DNA of 64,000 nt from Physcomitrium patens (GCF_000002425.4 NC_037256.1:13135573-13199572); one strand, 5' to 3'. Positions 26,501 through 40,075 are shown, numbered from the stretch's first letter. The notes: generated by a model from the sequence alone, not told the origin. Program-made: numbers and translations.

Positions 26501-26980
26501 CCTGGTTCTTAAAATATTTTGATCATCAGGTTGCCATACATGGCATGCATGACGATGAGCAGAAGTTCAAAACACATGTGTGCAAACGGTCTCGGGAACC
26601 TCACTGGGAGGATGAAGAATTTGTATTTCAAATTCGAGGTGAAGTCCCATGTTTTTAGTTAAGCAATCGCAAGCATTGATGATCCTGTGATCCAATTGTT
26701 GCTTCTGTCAAGAAATCATTGAAGTAGAGAAACATGCTTAGAAGACTCATGGGGTGGATCTAATGTTTAAAGTGTAAATTTGTTTTCAGTGCCGGAGCTA
26801 GCAATACTCAGGTTGGAGGTGAGGGAGTATGACAGAATCGTCCGAGATGATATGGTTGGCCAATCTTGCGTACCCGTCACTGAGCTCCGGCAGGGAATTC
26901 GTGCTGTGCAACTGGCATCTAAAAAGGGAGAGCCTCGGAGCTCGAAGCTCTTGTGCCACTTCATCACACGTACATTATGA
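23555..26980 (+). CDS. PLC: Phosphoinositide-specific phospholipase C (plant PI-PLC)
   Basis: Nine exons join in phase: 23555-23989, 24156-24349, 24533-24668, 24783-24923, 25101-25477, 25635-25899, 26230-26301, 26530-26638 and 26790-26980 (639 residues). Order: an EF-hand-like N-terminus as in plant PLCs (about 30-145), the X domain (146-302) with the two catalytic histidines (H163 in FSSHNTYL, H208 in DVLHGG) and [11 protein letters not shown], a basic Lys/Arg-rich linker (303-425), the Y domain (428-516; [19 protein letters not shown] and [11 protein letters not shown]), and a C2 domain to the end ([34 protein letters not shown]). It hydrolyses PtdIns(4,5)P2 to IP3 and diacylglycerol, with Ca2+ bound through the C2 and catalytic site. 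A potential extra exon at 25054-25080 is left out because only 20 bases separate it from the next one. Confidence 0.92.
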
Positions 26981-29211
26981 GTTCGCACCAAGTAATTTAC
27001 TGATTTGGTAGCTGATTTGATAGCTGATTTCTTATAATTCAAGTTTCCATTGTTTTGAGTGTTTATTTCATGAATATTCAGAAGGAGCTCCTCCATGGTT
27101 GCATTATTCTTCTTTTGAAGCAATCCTTGACCATGGCCGCAATATTGTAAATAAATTCTTTCTCCTAATCAACGAATTCCAGTAGTGACGTAGGTAGCAG
27201 GATATTGTTCCTTACGTATCCAATTTATAAATCAAATCTCATCTGTTGAGTAAATTAATTAGACTTTCGGCACTCACCGTCATGTCATTCAGTTCTACAT
27301 CCAATTCCATTTGTAATTTGGAATCAATTGTTTCCTCCTCGGCTTGATCATCCTTGGTGCTGTCTTCACTTTAATTGTGGTTTTCAAAGTGATCAAATGT
27401 CAATTAGTCTACTTACGTACTAATTGCTCTATGTATGACAAACAACCATTTATCTATTTATTATAAATTTTAATATGGAATAATTTGATTCTCTTTAAAA
27501 ATGTATAATTTAACCAGTTTGCATGCGAATCTCTATGTGCGTTTTTTTAAACATAAAACATAAATTAATTGTTAAAGGGAGTAGTAGTACGTGTTAGTTT
27601 GTTACATTTTCTAAGAAATGTTAATGAAAAAGAACGAAATTTAGTTTACCTTGACAAAATATTAAGTTATTAATGGATGAGATAAAGAGGATTTGAAGCA
27701 TCATAGTAGATATTACAACATAGTATATAACATCATACTGTAATATTTATCTGTACTATTCTTTTTAAGCTTGATAGCTCAAGTATTACATTAAAAAGAA
27801 ACAAACACTTGATATTAATTTTGATTAAAGGTAATTTAATGCACATAATGAATTATTATTAATTATGTTTATATATAACACATTATTTATTTAATTTAAT
27901 CATGATTGGAACACTTTTAAAGGATAGTATAATAATGTTCGTATGAAATAATTATTGTGCAAAATTTCTTCCACATCTCAGATCAAATATAATTGGAACC
28001 CAATTGCATTAATAATAAAATTGGTATACATTGATTCATGTTTTTTTTTCTACGTCTTTTTATTTTATTTATTCTTGTTTTTTAAAAGTAATTCAATTGA
28101 GGAAAATTTAAGCTACATCCTATTTCTAATGTGGCCTACACAAACTCACTAATTCTCTGCACACGCTCACATTTTTCTTTAATGTTCCTGATTAGTTACA
28201 AAAATGTGTATCAACTAACAAAAGATCATCACATCACACACAACTAATTAAATAGCATGATTTGCAGTTTTACATTTTAATTTTTGAATTTCACGTCATG
28301 AAATATCAACTTGAATTCTTCTGTTCTTCATCAATTTAGAGCACAAAACTTGAATGTGTTCACAGCTTGTCACATTCTGTGACTCCTTGTACAAGGAAAA
28401 ACATGGTTGGAAAAGTGTACTCTCCACATAGTGCACTTTACCATATCAGCAAATAGCTTCTTGCAACAACTCCCAAATTATCATTCTCTTTCTCACCCAT
28501 TGCCCTGAGACAGCTGCTAAAGAAGAGCACACAATTGTTTTGCAATAAGCTACGAAAGGGGCATTTATTGCAAAATATCTGTGATGTGGATACAACTCCA
28601 ACGCTGGCTGCATCCCCAAGCAATCCATATTCTTTTTATACAAGGAGTGCATCCAATGGTTTAAAATGTTCAATTGTCCCGAGCATGACACTTGCAATCA
28701 GCTCTCGTGGCCTACATCTTTCACTCTTCGACCAGAGTCACTTTCAATTGACGCTTGTGTGACCACTGTTGATTAGTAAAATACTATATTTCTTATCAGA
28801 CCCATTCGTCATCTGGTTTGGGGATTCATGTACAATTCAAGCTGTTCAAGGTCCACTTGGATAAGGCTGCATTTTGAATGAAAACTCCACACACTGAAAC
28901 TATGGCTTACATCATGAGAACTGCTGATTCTGAAAATGCATACCGAGATATCATCAACGTCAGTCCCTCAAGTGAGATATCATCAGCACCGTTTGGCAAC
29001 TAGGTGAAATTCTAAAATGACTCTCAAACCAGAAGTAGAGAAAATTTAAGTCTTAGTTCAGGAGGCATTAAATTCTAGGCTACAGAAAGACACTTCGAAT
29101 CACGGTTGAATTGCTCCTAGCTTAACACAAAAAAAAGTGTCGTAGGACTAGAATTTGCGTGCATTCTATCATGAGTAGATGACGAATTCAAAGATTCCAC
29201 GATATCCCACA
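26981..29211. other. intergenic region between PLC and SET genes
   Basis: 3' flanks of two convergent genes. The AT-rich centre (27180-28300) has no domain. No tRNA or repeat noticed. Confidence 0.55.
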
Positions 29212-32200
29212 CTACTTTTGCAGGATGTCAATATCCCATTTAAACAATCCGAACAGACCTCCATTTTTACGCTGTGCCTTCCCCTTTGCGCCTCCACTCA
29301 TGTTCTCTGTGGCGGGCAAGGTACGAAGTCCCCGCAGGTCTGTTCGTAGAATCTGTTGCAGCCACAGCCCCAGATGACAAAGCATCAGAAATTCTGTCAT
29401 CATTCTGATAAGATGAAAATTACATTCTAGAGGATGAGAAGGGTAGCTTACTGACATGTTGTAATCTAAAGAGCATCCGCTGCTCATTTTTACAAAGGGA
29501 CACCGCCAACTGCTGTAACATTCGAGTTCTGCTGACACGTGTGCTGGTATCCGAATTCATTACTTCATCCAACTCGTGTGCCTGGAGAAGATTGATTTGC
29601 ATGGAAAACCACAAAAATGATGAGCATTCGGAAAACAGCCGATACAAAACGAAACACACTCTTTTGATGATTAATCCTTGTAGGGCTTACCTCCAGAAAC
29701 TTGGTATACTCTGCGATGGAATTCTCACAGACTGCCAGAACTCGCTCGTAAGCGTTCGTTTCTTCCTCAGCAGAGAGCATGGCTATCACATCAGAATCGT
29801 CCTTTTCCGTTGCGTTTGCTTCAGTGGCTGCTCTAGCAATCTATCTGGGCATTCCGAATTCCGGCAATAAATAACAAACAAAATGAGCCTAAGCAACCCC
29901 AAATTGATGTACGAGAGAAGAAATCAAGTAGGTTCTTAGTAAAATAGCTGCAAGTATAAACCATACCCGAGACAGTTGAGCAGGGTCTGAAGTTCGGCTC
30001 GCAATAAGTCTAGCATATGCAAGTAATTGTGCTGGAAAACCATCTTTCCTTACTGGAAATCTCTGAGGCCTATTTCCGTCAAGGATCCAACCTTTACCGT
30101 CTAAAGTAAAGCATACAGACCTAAAGAATTTTCCTTCAAGAATCACTAGCGGAACTTTTCAGAGTAAAGGAAAAGCATAAATTCAAATATATCAAAGTAA
30201 TGATGAATGATACGAAGAAAGGCCTTGTTCGTTTGCTGCTCTCAACTTGGCTTCGAATGAAGGGTCGTCGCTGTCTATTTCCATTTCCAGTTCCACAGAA
30301 TCATGTACATTTAATTCTGATGGAATGAAGCCGTATGCGAGGAAGAGCTCCCCACTTGATCGTTTGCCGTAGGAAATGAATACCTGTTTAATATCTCTTC
30401 CTGAATCCCCATATCTTGGCCAATGCGGAGCAAACCTATTCGAACACAAATTTGAATCTATTGCATATTCTCTACTAATCGCTAAAGAAAAGCAGATACT
30501 ACTTATTTACTGAACGACGATAATGCAACACAATATTAAATGCATGATTTAAAAGTCTGGGAGTTAATACTTGTTCTCCAGATTGATAAGCGCGATCAGT
30601 GACGGTCACAACCGACTTTGCATTGTTCTGATCGAAATCCAAGAAAGAATCTACCTGCAAATTCCTGGCACGGTGCTTCAGTGGCAAGAAATACTCACCA
30701 TCTTTGACTCTAACTACGAACTTTATTCTATGGTTGACTCAGATCACGGAGCTCACCAAAACAAACAATCCGGCACAGATATCTTGCTGTAACGCTTTCT
30801 CAAAAAAAAAAAAGACAAGATCTAGAACGCCGAAAATACGAGATGGTACCTGAGGGCTGTGGTTTAACATGTCCGCCCAGGGTACAAGGGCCAATTTTCC
30901 AACCGACGGAAGCCTTACCTGTCAAATCCATAGAAAATGTATCAACAGTGACGTTTCTCACACTTGGCTTACCTACTATGAACACAGCTTCAAACAAGTC
31001 AGTAAATCAATTCTAAAAAGTCAACAGCTAAATTGTTAAGTTGCCATGATACACTACCACACACAATGGGGAACAAGATCGGACTTACGAGGCGAGAAAA
31101 GAGTATTCCAAAAGCCCATTTGAAGGCCGCCAGAGTGTAAACCTGAGATCAGGCATTGCTGAACGTCAAAAATTGAAAGATCAACGCCATTTTATGGGAA
31201 TTAGCATGAGCGATCTCACAAACAGCCACAACTCTCGATGTAATGGAAGAATTGTGAAGGGAACCTAGAGAAGTAGAAATAAAACACTAGTGACCTCTGA
31301 AATACCTGAGAAGGGAATACTTCGGGATGCTTGAGGAAAATGGTCGCCCGGAGATCTCGATATCTGTTCAAAGACCGAAACGCTGTTAATATCTCATGTG
31401 CAACTTGTTATGAAAACTTCACGACTGACGACGCAATAGATCGTCCTTAAGTTCCACACGACTTTGCAATTTGAGTGGTCAATATTCTTACGTCTCTGTC
31501 ACATCTCTGATGCACTCCAAAGCTTTCTCTCTGACAGGTGATGCTGTCAACCATGTGTTCACTTCTTCCTCGGTCCTGTTCCGAAATCCCAACAGGCCTC
31601 TTAGGGTTTAGGTTAACGAAGAAAGTGCAAAATTTTCGCCAATGCGACCCTGCCTAGACTAAAGATACTTCTACGGGCTCTAAGAGCAAGAGTTACACCT
31701 CAGGGTCTGAACATGTACAAGAACTGACCATTGCAAGATTGACGAAGGTGTCTTCGGCAAGGTGGCGAAGTAAGGAAACCAACGAGATGACTCTTCTCGA
31801 CTGGCCTCACTGATAAGAAATATTGCTAGCATGGGCCATTCTGGGAGTCCGGCTTCCTTAATTATTCTGCCCGTTTCAGCACACCCCCACTCCTGCCACA
31901 CCATAAATCAAGACAATGTAATGCACCGTTCACAAACATTTCAAGCGAATTCTCGACCATAAACCACAGTGCAGCTAGCTCTACACGAAGGAGATATTCC
32001 AAATTACTTAACATCATTCCACTCCATTCCATGATTCAGTAAATCGCCAGAGGAATGAACTCACCGAATCAGCAGTGATAAGAAGCCCAGATGGCACAAA
32101 CAACAGCCGTTCACCCTGACGCAGGCTCTGCGTTGCTACAAGACCCCTGCCACCAGAATCTACTCTGTCCAACACCAGCTTCTGTTTCGCAAGTCCTTCC

Positions 32201-33092
32201 TTCATCAACCAATCTTGCAGCAACGACCCTTTCTCTATGGATTGAGGATCGCACCCCCAGTTCACGCCTGTCCTCTTCCTGGAAAGAGATTTTATTCCAA
32301 TTCATATGTGCTATCAAATCCTTTGACAACTATACTATCCAACTGGCAATATTGTCATCGTCAACTGCCTAATTCAATACTCTGGATTTCTTCACGAAAT
32401 GCCGATGTTCAAAATTTCGATTGATCAAAAACAGCGACCTGATTGAGAGCGTGAAGGAGTAGTCGAGGGAGGAATATAGAAGAGCAGTTGTAAGCCACTT
32501 GTTTCCAGTTTTCAAATTGAGAAACTATTCTCAGTATCAACAAAGAACTGTTATGAAAGACTTTTAGTAATTTCAACTACTAGCTAAACGTATCCATAAA
32601 CCCTGACGTAGAACCAAAGTCTAGTACAACACAGCAGGCCAATACAATACAATCCCTGAATGTGACAATAAAAAAAAGCTCTAATCCATCTCTTGCCGAT
32701 TCGGAAACAAAAAGAGCCCAAACTCGGGGCACGAACAATGTCACAATTCGACAATCTCTGGAGCTCCTGTCCACGGCGCCTGGTACCATCTGCTCAACTC
32801 GACCGCTGCTCTAACCAACTCCAATCCAAAAATTCATACGACAAAAATCTTCAAAGACGCCAAACAGGGAGTGTAAGGAAAAAAACGAGGGTGAAAATGC
32901 CAAGTAAAGGAGGGGGTAAGGAGGTAAAAACCTGTCCTCCGCAGTACTCTGCAAAGAAGAGAGAATTGGAAATCGAACGACACAGGGGGATGCAAGCGGT
33001 GAAGAAGACGAAGAAAAAGTCACGGCGAGAGAGGAAGTCGGGGGCAGGAAGGAAGAACGCAGGGAGATGGCGTGGAATGCGAAAGAAGCCAT
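29212..33092 (-). CDS. Plastid SET-domain protein methyltransferase, Rubisco LSMT-like
   Basis: Thirteen exons join in phase: 33092-32932, 32278-32065, 31892-31729, 31575-31492, 31363-31306, 31142-31089, 30918-30850, 30654-30571, 30383-30214, 30069-29967, 29840-29691, 29581-29452 and 29393-29212 (540 residues). Residues 1-53 are Ser-rich with few acids, like a chloroplast transit peptide. The split SET domain follows, with GGRGLVATQSLRQGERLLFV at its start, NHS at 264-266 and GEQVFISYG (Tyr 301) as cofactor and catalytic motifs. The C-terminus is the Rubisco-LSMT substrate-binding domain (QRFPVRKDGFPAQLLAYARL; QQILRTDLRGLRTL). It looks orthologous to the Arabidopsis At5g14260 group rather than to LSMT itself, so the substrate is uncertain. 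The last exon needs an acceptor a few bases inside the more obvious one. The mRNA leader next to the ATG is CT-rich. Confidence 0.88.
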
Positions 33093-33570
33093 GGTGAGAG
33101 AGAGAGAAAGAGAGAAATCGCGGTGTCGGGTGAAGAAGATAGTCGGAGAATCGCAACGGCAGCCGCAGTAAGAGAAACTCTTCAACGCGGTGCTACTGCG
33201 TTGGAACAGAGGGCTTCAAGCCGGCGGGACAAGAAGGGGAGAGCGAGCGAGAGAGGAAGCTCGGCGAGTGATGCTTGCAATTGCAAGAGGAGCTGTGAAA
33301 CAGCAGCAGCAGCTCACTCACTCACTCACGCACGCATTCGCTCTCCATCACGCTCGCGCTCGGCCTGCCGCTTGCCTATCCACTTTCAAGGTCCAGACAC
33401 AGGTCTTGTTCCACGTTGGCGTTTCGGGATCCATTCACACCGTCGTTTAACAACCACGGGGGACTGGATTCTCGGCTTAAGACCTCGTTCCATCAGGTCG
33501 ATGACAGTCTTCGTTTTCTACACGGCTACTTGCTTGAATGTGGTACACAAAATTATGTGTAGACTCGAAA
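33093..33570 (-). promoter_or_regulatory. 5' leader/promoter region of the SET gene
   Basis: Directly before the ATG, the transcribed strand has a CT tract (GA repeats on the plus strand at 33095-33118). A GC-richer region extends to about 33570, where composition turns AT-rich. Such pyrimidine tracts are typical of plant core promoters and leaders. Confidence 0.45.
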
Positions 33571-33729
33571 TTCGTGAATGAAAAGTGTTTGAAATTTTTT
33601 ATGATTTTTTTGGAATGATATGTAAATGTAAGGATGTATTTTTAAAAATGACATTTCATGGTATTTTTCTTTTAACCTTATTACAATTTAAACTCATTAA
33701 CGAAATGGATGTATGAATAATTATAGTAG

Positions 33730-33985
33730 TTTATATATATATATATATATATATTAATGGAAACCCGCATTTTTGGCCTCAAAAAAGTTGAAAAATCTTA
33801 ATTTGTGGTTGTTTAGTCAAAAATTGATCACTCTTAAAAAAATATTGACAAAGAAAAATAAAAATAAAAAAGAATATATGCATAAAAAATATTGACCAAG
33901 AAAAATAAAAATAAAAAATAATATATGCATAAAAAATATTGACCAAGAAAAATAAAAATAAAAAAGAATATATACATAACAATGG
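33730..33985. repeat. (TA)n tract and three copies of a 47-bp repeat
   Basis: A (TA)n tract lies at about 33733-33754. From about 33836 a unit containing AAAAATATTGAC and AAAAATAAAAATAAAAAA is repeated three times with period 47, with small differences between copies. Confidence 0.75.
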
Positions 33986-34129
33986 AACCATTTATGTTTC
34001 TTCATTTTAATTGAGAAAAATATTTTTTTATATTCTATATAAATAACAACTAAAATAACTAAGTTAAAAGAACTTCAAGATAAACTACATTTATGGTGGT
34101 ATTTTTGACTTCATTATTTTTAAGATTTA

Positions 34130-36560
34130 GGATCTTAATCATGTTCAGAAAAGTGCATCAAGAAAGGACAACATACAATTGCCTATGAGCAAATATAAAG
34201 GTTCTAAGATCTATTCCTACATTCTTTGACAATTGTTCTTGAGATTTGTTAATGGCTATTGCAAATCTCACTTTTATTAGAAATTACCTTTGTTGCTCAT
34301 TGAACAAAATCTTTGCAAATAATGGATATAATATGATCATTGGAAGAAAAGCCTATAGTTCTTTGTAGTCTCCAGATAAAAATCTTGCCTTTGTATCTTA
34401 ATCAATCAATTGTATAGTAACCAAACATGATCTATTGCAAAGTCCTTGACATTGAGCAATTTTTTGTAATAATATAATAGGACATCCAATCTTGAGTCCT
34501 AAGCTAAATGATGGCAATCTAGATAGGCTTAAGCTATTCAAATACTTGGTTGGATAATAATTATCTTATGGGCATTATCTTCTAGAATTTTTACATCTAT
34601 GCTAAGATAAACATATGAAACTCCATGAAATCTCTATATAGTACACTTGTTTAAATTATCAATATTATATTTTCAAGAAAATAAAATAAATTTATTATTG
34701 GAATATTCATCTTTAAGTATCATATCATCATCCAATTCCAAATAAACAACTTGAATCAAATCATTTGATGTTGGACCTACTTTCATACATTTTAGAAGAA
34801 TTTTGGTATTTTTCAATGGATCCACAATTTTTAATTTATTTCTAATTTGTAAATAAAAAAATTTCTTAGATATATTAAATAAAGATATCGTATCATAAAA
34901 AAAAACTTTCAAATGTAATAGTCTTATACAATGCATATCTTCAAGAGCTCTTCAATAAATGATTGATACTCGTTAGATACACCTTTTAAATGCTCATATT
35001 TGGTCAACTTGCATACTTTAATATTAAACCAGATATTTGATTGTTGCAAAGAAGCATCAAAATCTCTTCTTCTAAGCCTTTAACAACAACATAAAGAATT
35101 TATTAAAAATATCTACAAAAAACTATAGTAATTTTGCCAAATAACTTGTTAGTACCATTTATGCCTTAAAGAGCTCTATCAACTATCTTAATACAATGGC
35201 AATATTGCATTAGTACCTCATCATAAATAAAAAGAATTATCTTTCTTAGCACATTTGTATATGGTATATTCTTTGCAATATTATAAAACAAATCTTTATC
35301 AAGATGGAGTGCAATTTTTAACATAGGGTGTGTAGTCCACCTAATGCTTATAAGTTGTGTTGCAATTTAAGAAGAAGCAATATACAAAATAAATTTTCCA
35401 TCATCCCAAAACTTTATTGTTGTTGTACTATAGATAAATATTTTTCCACTTCTTGTTGGTTCTTCTAAAAAATGTATCTTTCTAAGATTGTTATCTATTA
35501 AAGCAAGGATATCAAAATATATAGTACGTTATTCATCATTCAACATTAACGTACATTCTTCTACTATTTATTTTAGCTTTTTATGATTCTATGTCATATA
35601 TTCTATAAACATTCAATTTTTAGCAATTTTATTCTAATTTCTTTTTCACAATAGCATCAATAGAAAATTAATAAATATTTTATTTGATTCTTAAAGAATT
35701 TTATTAAGAAGAAATAGTCTATAATCTAATATATTTCTTTTTGTTGGCTTTTTAATTCTATAATTTTGAATCAATTGATAACTTACATCATCACAAAAAA
35801 ATTCTTTAAACTTATTCTATAGCTCTTTTCAATGTGTAAGTGAACACTGAAGAAGAATAATAACAAATAATGCTCTTAACTGCTTCCTCGTTTTTATTAT
35901 GGAGGATTTTTCTAATTATTGATTCCACTCTTTGTCATCTTACAACAATCCCATTTGTAAATGCACTCTTGAAATTTGATTGAAGCACTCTATTTACAAT
36001 ACATAGATCTTCAAATGAATGTAGTTGAAGTACTATCAATAGAAGAAGCCAAAGATAGAATCTTTCTCTCATAATAAGATCAATAAATATAACATTAAAA
36101 TTTTTTGCTTTAATTTAGCACTTATACTTTCTACTAAGAATTGGATTGTATGGAACAACATCTCAATTGTCTACAACATAATTGCCAATGTTGAAAGTTC
36201 TTCTACTATTTTTTTATAATATTGATAATAGCCATCACCATTCATTGATATTACTTCTTGATATTCTTTTAAATATATCTTTTGATATATTCTATGTTTC
36301 ATATATAGAACTTATATATTTTAAGGTCCACATGGACTATAAACAATGCAAGTAATAATTGTCTCAAATAGTAATGGATCTTCTTCTTTAATAGGGAACT
36401 TTGTACAAATAATTCTATTAATATTGATTGGATCTTTTACTTTACTATTTTGTTCAAAAAAGAGTAAAAAAATGCTTGTACAGAAGACCTTGCTTTTGAA
36501 ACTCAATAGTATGTACTCTTGTAAGTGCACGTCCTAAAATGTAATTCTTATAGATGTCTT
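34130..36560 (-). mobile_element. degraded Helitron (Rep/helicase remnant)
   Basis: Conserved blocks of the plant Helitron RepHel protein can be read in order on the minus strand. At 36530-36321 is CTKFPIKEEDPLLFE followed by a VYSPCGP block (family MVHGPCG). Near 36040 is SFEDLCIVNRVL. At about 35470-35440 is a ruined Walker A (EPTRSGKIF for GPGGTGKTF) and, further on, IASS followed by a stop and IA (family VASSGIA). At about 34265-34150 are [14 protein letters not shown] and [10 protein letters not shown] (families NKSQGQT and SHGQLYVALSR). Stops and frameshifts abound. The 5' TC and 3' CTRR hairpin ends were not located. It cannot encode a working protein. Confidence 0.8.
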
Positions 36561-37977
36561 TAATCAATGGACAATGCTTAAGTTCAAATACTCTTGCTAC
36601 CAAGTCAAGAAGATCAAGTGATATAACTTTTTAAGAAGTGAAAAATCTTTAAAAATATAATAAGATACTTATAAATATATTAAATAAATATCTTATCAAA
36701 TAAATTATAATTATAATTTTTTTTTTAAAAACATCCAAATAAAAAATGACTAAAAAAAAACTTAAACATATTTGAGATTTTTTACTTAATATGTAGCAAG
36801 CTAATATAGTGCATCAGACATTAGTCTTTTAAGATGTTGAATAATAACAATAACATAGAAATTTTATTTATATAATTAAAAAAGTTTTCATTTACAAACC
36901 TTTAATATGTTTTTAGTACATTGAAGCTTTTTTAAAGTAGATACAGAATAAAAAGCATGAATTTTTGCATGATTTAATAAGTTTATAGTTCACTAAATAT
37001 ATTCATTTACATCCATGTATTTATGCCTAAATATTATTCTTTTTATTTTACTTTAATTTTCGGTTGTATTGAATTTACATCCTCTAATTACCATTATTTA
37101 CCATTATATATATCAATGAAATTTTTTATTCCATCAAATTTAGTAGTGTTTGAGTATAGGTTGAAAAACACAACTATTGTAATTTTACAAATTTGTTTGT
37201 ACTAAATGATTACAATAGTCCTTGAATTTAAAAAAATAGTGATACAGGAACTAAAAGTGAAGCACAATACCATGTACTTTTTAAATGTATTTTGAGCAAT
37301 CACATTTACATCAGACAAAAATCTTTTAATGGCAATCTAGACGAATAACATTACATGGTGGTTGAATCATTGGAACAACATAAACAAGCAATTAAGGCCT
37401 GCATTGCAAAAACAATTTGAAGATGGCAACCTCCCAAAAAACAAAAAACAAAAAAAAACAACAACAACAGAACAAACAAACAAACAAACAAACACATTCA
37501 TAAATACCAGAACCCCTTGCACTACCATTCCTGAATCAAAAAGATGTGCTGAGTCGTTTCAAGAGACACATTGACAAGTGTGGCGTTAGCCATATACGTT
37601 TCCATGCAAATCAAACACTATCATTTGTGCACAATGGCATATTTCAAGTGTTGCACTACAGTGATTATCAACATTAAAAGACCAATCTGAATTGTACTGG
37701 AATCCCACAATGAAAAGAAACATCTCCCATCCAAATGGAAATATTATGCACACGGTAGGGCGAATCTGGTCCTCTTCCTTGGTAATGAAATGATCAGCGC
37801 AACTCTGGGTTCTGTGGTTAACTGTCGCCATTACATGAACATGAAGAGCCAGTAAAAGGAATGACATTTGGAGGAGTAAACATAAATATAAACTTCATAA
37901 AGACGCACCATGCATTTTGGTTCCATTAAATAATACAAACACAAGATTCTGGACTTACAAAACATCTACACAACCGA
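36561..37977. other. AT-rich intergenic DNA and 3' flank of the DUF642-like gene
   Basis: No gene recognised. An A-rich region with AAAC units lies at about 37436-37494. The stretch 37580-37977 is less AT-rich and probably holds the 3' untranslated region of the minus-strand gene. Confidence 0.5.
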
Positions 37978-38913
37978 TTAGAGTAGGTATTGAGCTGCTT
38001 CCCTGAAGAGGAGCACATCTTGTGGCTGCACAACGACGATGAAGGCGAAGGCGGTGAAGATGGGACACAACCACTGCCACAGAGCAAGCATGCGAGCTGG
38101 AGGGCCAAGGTCGTGAAGTATGTGGACCCCCTGCTGGAGGACGATGTTGTCGATGATGGGTCCATACTTCTCCGACATACTCTCGAACCGGATGCTAGTG
38201 AGAGCGCCGGTGCCCATGAAGAGAAAGCTTTTCCGGGTCCAGGTGATTTGCTTAGGAGTGTCTGTGATGTTATACCTCGATGTGTGAATCGTGTAGTAAT
38301 TGGTCGTAAGCCCCGTCATCGAGGAGACCTTCAAAGTGGTCACCAGGTTGAGAGGTCCGTCAGGCATCCGCGCGCAGTCATACTGCACCGTATATAATGT
38401 GGCAGGTTTGGGATTTGCAGGCAAGTTCATGGTGGATATCGAACCTTGAGTGCTGTTACCCGCAGAGAAAGGGTTGTTCAGGTGTATGGCGAACACACCT
38501 CCGGCGAAGGTCGACATCTGGTATGATGCGCTCTGAAGGATTTGGACCCCCGCTCCACCAGGCAACCAGTTGGGAATTATGGTGGGAAGGGTCGTATCCG
38601 CGAGGACAGTGACGTTGCTTGTTACAGTGGTTAGTTCGAAGTCACTATTCAGAACAAAAATGTGCTTCGGAGGTAGATGGGCAGATAGGGCTGTTGTTAC
38701 GTTGCCATCAAAGACCTCGATGGGAGGAGAGGAATAATCAACGACGTCCTCGAAATTCCAGCCTGTTTCCGTCTCTACCAAATCTAAGGCTAGACCCCGG
38801 GCGAAGGTCCCCACATTGATCCACAATACTGCCCACTGCAGCAAAACGCAAGCAAGCATCCTTGCCAGTGACCACATTCCAAAAACGTTGCTTCTCCAAC
38901 TTCGAATCTTCAT
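37978..38913 (-). CDS. DUF642-like cell-surface protein with galactose-binding-like fold (putative)
   Basis: An uninterrupted frame of 311 codons from an ATG at 38913 to TAA at 37978. The frame stays open to 38979 without an ATG, and an acceptor-like TTTACAG sits just before the ATG, so an upstream exon is possible. A hydrophobic segment (MWSLARMLACVLLQWAVLWINV) acts as a signal peptide or anchor. The central part has features I associate with DUF642 proteins: LNSDFELT (family NGDFE), LPTIIPNWLPGGAGVQIL, GGVFAIHLNN, TLYTVQYDCARMPDGPLNL and GPIIDNIVLQQ. A second hydrophobic segment lies near the C-terminus (LWQWLCPIFTAFAFIVVV), so the protein may be membrane-anchored. DUF642 proteins are cell-wall proteins of seed and non-seed plants. 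The family call is from motif memory only. Confidence 0.6.
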   Translation of the reverse strand: MKIRSWRSNVFGMWSLARMLACVLLQWAVLWINVGTFARGLALDLVETETGWNFEDVVDYSSPPIEVFDGNVTTALSAHLPPKHIFVLNSDFELTTVTSNVTVLADTTLPTIIPNWLPGGAGVQILQSASYQMSTFAGGVFAIHLNNPFSAGNSTQGSISTMNLPANPKPATLYTVQYDCARMPDGPLNLVTTLKVSSMTGLTTNYYTIHTSRYNITDTPKQITWTRKSFLFMGTGALTSIRFESMSEKYGPIIDNIVLQQGVHILHDLGPPARMLALWQWLCPIFTAFAFIVVVQPQDVLLFREAAQYLL

Positions 38914-40075
38914 TGGGCCTGTAAACCTCAATTTCAGAACTCTGCATTTCCCCTTGTGCCTGAATCCTGCGAGTAACACCCTCTGAAGTGTGACAGATTA
39001 TCGTGTACCGCTTGATTTTTCTCCGTCTCTATAGGGGTTCGCTTGTCCTTGAAGGTTGATTCTACTAAATTGGAGCTTTATCGTGTCAGATGCGGAGCCA
39101 TAGATGCTGCCTCCAGACGAGCAACCCCGAGATTGGCAGCATTTTCTTAAAAATCTGTAACTACCACCACCGACAGCACTACAACCAGTGAATCACTTCC
39201 ACTGGTTCCTGGTCAAAGCATAACTACTGTCAATATAGTTATCATAAAGAGAAGCAAACGTAGACCCGCACATCGATTCAAGCAGCTTCATTCCCCTTTC
39301 CACGGCTGCAATTTCGAGTTAATTTACAAGCCTAATCAGCTCCCTCATTCACGCTCTCAAAGAAACCGAGAAGAGAGATAGGACGGTGGGCTGCTTTGTT
39401 CATTCATATCTCGGCCTGGTTCTTGTTCATATCACAAGAGAGTAGATTGCGTCATCTAACGAATCTTCAAGTAGTGAACTCACCATCGAACCCCAATAGA
39501 AACTTTCCTTCCCTGTTTCTCTTCGAGTCAGAAAAGACACACCTTGCCAGTTACATCACACTAGCAGAATCCCGACCTGCATCAGTATGGGAAAGATAAT
39601 GACCTCGTAATGTTAGCGTAATGAATCTAAATTTTGTGCAGAACACAATCCTCAACGAAAGAGCCAACCTCACAAGATAGATACAATAAGATATTTAGAA
39701 GTACAAGGAAGCAGGGAACCAACTGATAAGTACCCAGGTAAGCCAGCAGAATATCAGGAGTAGCAGAAACAATCTTTGCAAGACAAGAAGTCACGCAGTT
39801 GGGAAGTTGGCAAATTAAAGTCCAGCGAATTTAAATATACATCTGTGCAAGGAGTACCAACTCTGCTAGATCACAATTCAAGTAATAAGGTCTCCACATC
39901 TTGCCTTCGAAATCAAATCTCAGTTCTACGACCTGTGGTCTGAGAGCTATGGTGAGAGCGCTCTGGCCACTGTTGTATGCTAGGCACAGCCTAATGTGTA
40001 CACTACATGTAAATAAATTGGACCTTGGTCTTCAACTTGTATACGAGCCCCGTCCTCAACAACCGCTTCCAAAAC
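38914..40075. other. intergenic region between DUF642-like and SnRK1 beta genes
   Basis: Contains the leader and promoter of the DUF642-like gene and the 3' region of the SnRK1 beta gene. No additional gene is supported. Confidence 0.5.

Noticed and set aside
33817..34005. Phe/Tyr-rich frames on the minus strand at 33.8-34.0 kb
   Set aside because: They arise from the AT-rich 47-bp repeat. The peptide repeats mirror the DNA repeat.
38397..38612. Plus-strand frames over 37990-38819
   Set aside because: They are antisense shadows of the DUF642-like coding exon.
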